Positions 62,128-64,000 of a stretch of DNA of 64,000 nucleotides are shown piece after piece. The notes under the pieces were generated by a model. It was not told where the DNA came from. It did not search any database and saw nothing but the letters and a program-made list of their open reading frames with translations. Source of the stretch: Symbiodinium microadriaticum (taxonomy: Eukaryota > Sar > Dinophyceae > Suessiales > Symbiodiniaceae). Position numbers and translations under genes: made by a program. The stretch spans positions 459,577 to 523,576 of the forward strand of contig LSRX01000484.1 of assembly GCA_001939145.1 (NCBI GenBank), read 5' to 3'. The first letter of the stretch is position 1. Every line of letters starts with the position of its first letter.

Positions 62128-62481
62128 GTGTGTTTGAGCCGGCCATGTCTGATGATGCCCATAGACGCTCCCGGTCCCCACGCCGCCGAGGCTGCGTGTG
62201 GGTGCATCGGAAAAAACAGGAAGGCCATCCCCATATCCGTCAATCACCTGGAAGAACCCAGAATTGCCATGAGTATCTTGAAAGCCGCGAAGAAGGAGAT
62301 GGAATTGACCATCGCGACCGACAGTTTGTCGTTGTTCACAGATTCAACCTGCTCACAACCAACAAATGATACCACTCCAGTTGACGATATTCGTGGTGGT
62401 ACACACGAAGCACCACTGCTCATTCACTATGACGAAGCCGATGCACCGCCGGCGCCTGGTTGCAAATTATTTGTAGTCTGA
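62128..62481 (+). CDS. Probable 5' coding region of a hypothetical gene (frame uncertain)
   Basis: Two overlapping + frames are open. One starts at 62145 with MSDDAHRRSRSPRRRG, an SR-type basic N-terminus typical of a real start, and is open to 62369. The other (62128-62481) reads AIPISVNHLEEPRIAMSILK then AAKKEMELTIATDSLSLFTD and ends PPAPGCKLFVV. Both look protein-like in different parts, so a frameshift, a sequencing error or a small intron may join them. It lies about 170 bp upstream of the long terminal exon at 62650 and could belong to the same gene. Confidence 0.45.
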   Translation: MCLSRPCLMMPIDAPGPHAAEAACGCIGKNRKAIPISVNHLEEPRIAMSILKAAKKEMELTIATDSLSLFTDSTCSQPTNDTTPVDDIRGGTHEAPLLIHYDEADAPPAPGCKLFVV

Positions 62482-62649
62482 CTTGCAAGGCCCCACTACA
62501 TAGGCCGCTCTAAGTTTTTTGTGCCAGTTGAAATTTCCTTGCTGGTTTCCGCGCTTGGAGGGTTTTGTCTACGGCTTTTGGGTATATAACTGCTGCTGGG
62601 ATGTTAGGAGTGTGCTTCGTCTTTCGGTTCACATGGCTGACAAACGGAG

Positions 62650-63468
62650 GATGTAGCTCCTGCACTCCGGCAGATTGCCGCGGCGCAGCAAGCCATTCGC
62701 GAGAAGCAGGATGCCATTTGCGAGAAGCAGGATGCCATCGCCAATGACAGCCAGATGGCAGCGCGTGTGATGCTGACTCCCAGACTGCGTACTACGCATG
62801 CTCGTGACCCTTCCTTCAGACTGAAGGTCTATCAGCACCAAGCTGCGTACGTGACCACGAACCAGTGCATCGTTCTAAGTCAGAAATTTCCGGAAACAGC
62901 CAAGAGCATGTGGTTTGGCCCGACGGTCGCAGACCACATTCTCCCGCACGGCGAGGTAGCATTGTTCTATGAGCTGAAAATGGACCGAGATGACCCACGA
63001 AATGGCCTGCCATTGCTGGATCACATCGAAAAGCTGTATGGCAGGGGCTTAATCTCGTTTATGCCGGTATCCAGCCAAGGACCGCGCATGCAGCTGCAGA
63101 TGCTGGTTGCGCAAAGGATACAACATGAGTACCTGCAGTGCGGCGTGCACAACAAGTGTCCTTCATGGGTTCAAGTGAATCACTCGGAAGCGATATCGTT
63201 GCAAGAGTATCCGCATGGTGTGAGGCTCAGCACTTTGCATGCCTTTTGTTTCTATGTCAATACAATCTTCTTGCGCAGCCTTTTCTTAAGGGCAACTGCC
63301 GTGCACAAGATCAGCCTAGACTTGCCAGACCCAAGTGCCACTCCGGAGAAGTTTGAAGAGTGCCCTTCTCTGAAGGCGAAACTAAGCCGATTCTTTGCCA
63401 GCCAGGAGGAAGGTGCGGAAAGCATCGACCCCCCAAGCCGCGAGCGAGACTCACCGAATGTGGGTTGA
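62650..63468 (+). CDS. Long terminal exon of a hypothetical gene
   Basis: AG|G acceptor (acggag then GAT) opens 272 codons to TGA at 63466-63468, by far the longest exon in the window. Residues 15-35 form three heptads (AIREKQD, AICEKQD, AIANDSQ), the first two encoded by a 21-bp tandem duplication at 62692-62733, suggesting a coiled coil. The body contains RLKVYQHQAAYVTTNQCIVL, WFGPTVADHILPHGEVALFY and VAQRIQHEYLQCGVHNKCPS, and ends with an acidic, Ser/Arg-rich tail. Composition is normal for a soluble protein. No membrane segment is obvious apart from a short aromatic stretch near residues 195-215. I do not recognise a family. A start at the internal ATG 62755 is possible if the gene is intron-less. 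Confidence 0.65.
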   Translation, partial: DVAPALRQIAAAQQAIREKQDAICEKQDAIANDSQMAARVMLTPRLRTTHARDPSFRLKVYQHQAAYVTTNQCIVLSQKFPETAKSMWFGPTVADHILPHGEVALFYELKMDRDDPRNGLPLLDHIEKLYGRGLISFMPVSSQGPRMQLQMLVAQRIQHEYLQCGVHNKCPSWVQVNHSEAISLQEYPHGVRLSTLHAFCFYVNTIFLRSLFLRATAVHKISLDLPDPSATPEKFEECPSLKAKLSRFFASQEEGAESIDPPSRERDSPNVG

Positions 63469-63656
63469 AAGACTTCCGTGCACAAGGCTTCTGTAAAACC
63501 CAAGAACAGCGCACAGAATGAACAAGAAGCAAACAAGCCATCAAGCTTAACTAGAGCTAAATACAAGTTGTTTACAAGCAATGCGAAGAAACAGAGTTGT
63601 AGCAGGAGTTTAAGGGCGGTCGGGGCAGATTTGTGCAGTGGTCCGGATAGAACACA

Positions 63657-63794
63657 AAATGTTCCGAGTGAACTTGTTCAAAAGGCTGGGTAGATTTGAA
63701 AATATTCCGAGCGGAATTTGTTCAGTGGGCAGGGTGGAAGTCCTAAAGTATTCCGACTGGAATTTGTTCAGCGTCGGGGTGGAATTTGCAAGTG
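63657..63794. repeat. Imperfect 43-46-bp tandem repeat, three copies
   Basis: Each copy contains a TTCCGA(G/C)(T/C)G(G/A)A(A/C)TTGTTCA word (starts at 63662, 63705 and 63751) followed by a GGGTGGAA/GGGTAGAT-like end. Located just downstream of the long exon. Confidence 0.75.
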
Positions 63795-64000
63795 TTATGG
63801 GGTGAGGGTTTTTGGGTTTAAGACGGCTTGAAAAGCCACCCTCAAACCTTTAGCAACTCAAATCGCAAATGCTGCCTATCTATGCCCTCTACAGAATAAT
63901 ATTTCTGACCCAATTTATTTTCAATTTTCTCTATGGTATATATATTCTGTGACCAATTTCCCACTCTTTCTTTTTCATTTGGTTTTCGCTTCCTAAATAT
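63795..64000. other. AT-rich end of the window, nothing seen
   Basis: After a TTTTGGGTTTAAG word the composition becomes AT-rich. No exon or repeat recognised. Confidence 0.4.

Overview
The window looks like nuclear DNA of a dinoflagellate, most likely a Symbiodiniaceae-type genome. Four things point there. (1) Plant/dinoflagellate-type telomere repeats (TTTAGGG / CCCTAAA) are scattered throughout in both orientations. (2) Coding sequence is sparse and cut into very short exons between large introns. (3) The exon joins I could fix by homology use GC, GT and GA 5' splice sites, and the 3' splice site is almost always AG followed by an exonic G. (4) There is a pentatricopeptide-repeat (PPR) gene of the kind abundant in dinoflagellates. 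The genus is inference. Three assembly gaps are present (11798-12592, 44708-44728, and one n at 61719).

Layout. 1-11.3 kb: mostly non-coding, with telomere-like tracts, simple repeats and hairpin elements. 11.3-13.8 kb: an AT-rich element about 2.5 kb long with long terminal inverted repeats, a 5-bp candidate target duplication, two zinc-finger ORFs and the end of a third ORF that runs into a gap. 13.8-39.4 kb: repeats, tandem duplications, palindromes, very large layered microsatellites and a few plausible orphan exons. 39.4-55.8 kb: the main gene, a 2-oxoglutarate dehydrogenase E1 (OGDH/SucA family) on the + strand. I rebuilt 22 consecutive exons (39477-50428, mean about 50 nt, shortest 15 nt) whose reading phases all agree, plus five further exons to 55.8 kb. 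57.3-60.7 kb: an orphan exon, then a + strand PPR gene with at least four exons. 61.4-61.9 kb: a small inverted-repeat-bounded unit filled with minisatellite. 62.1-63.5 kb: a + strand hypothetical gene with one long (819 nt) terminal exon.

The recognised genes all lie on the + strand, consistent with the unidirectional gene order typical of dinoflagellates. OGDH E1 is the entry enzyme of the mitochondrial 2-oxoglutarate dehydrogenase complex (TCA cycle); PPR proteins normally act in organelle RNA processing. Nothing suggests the two genes form a functional unit. Most long open frames in the window are chance products of microsatellites or non-coding DNA and are not listed.
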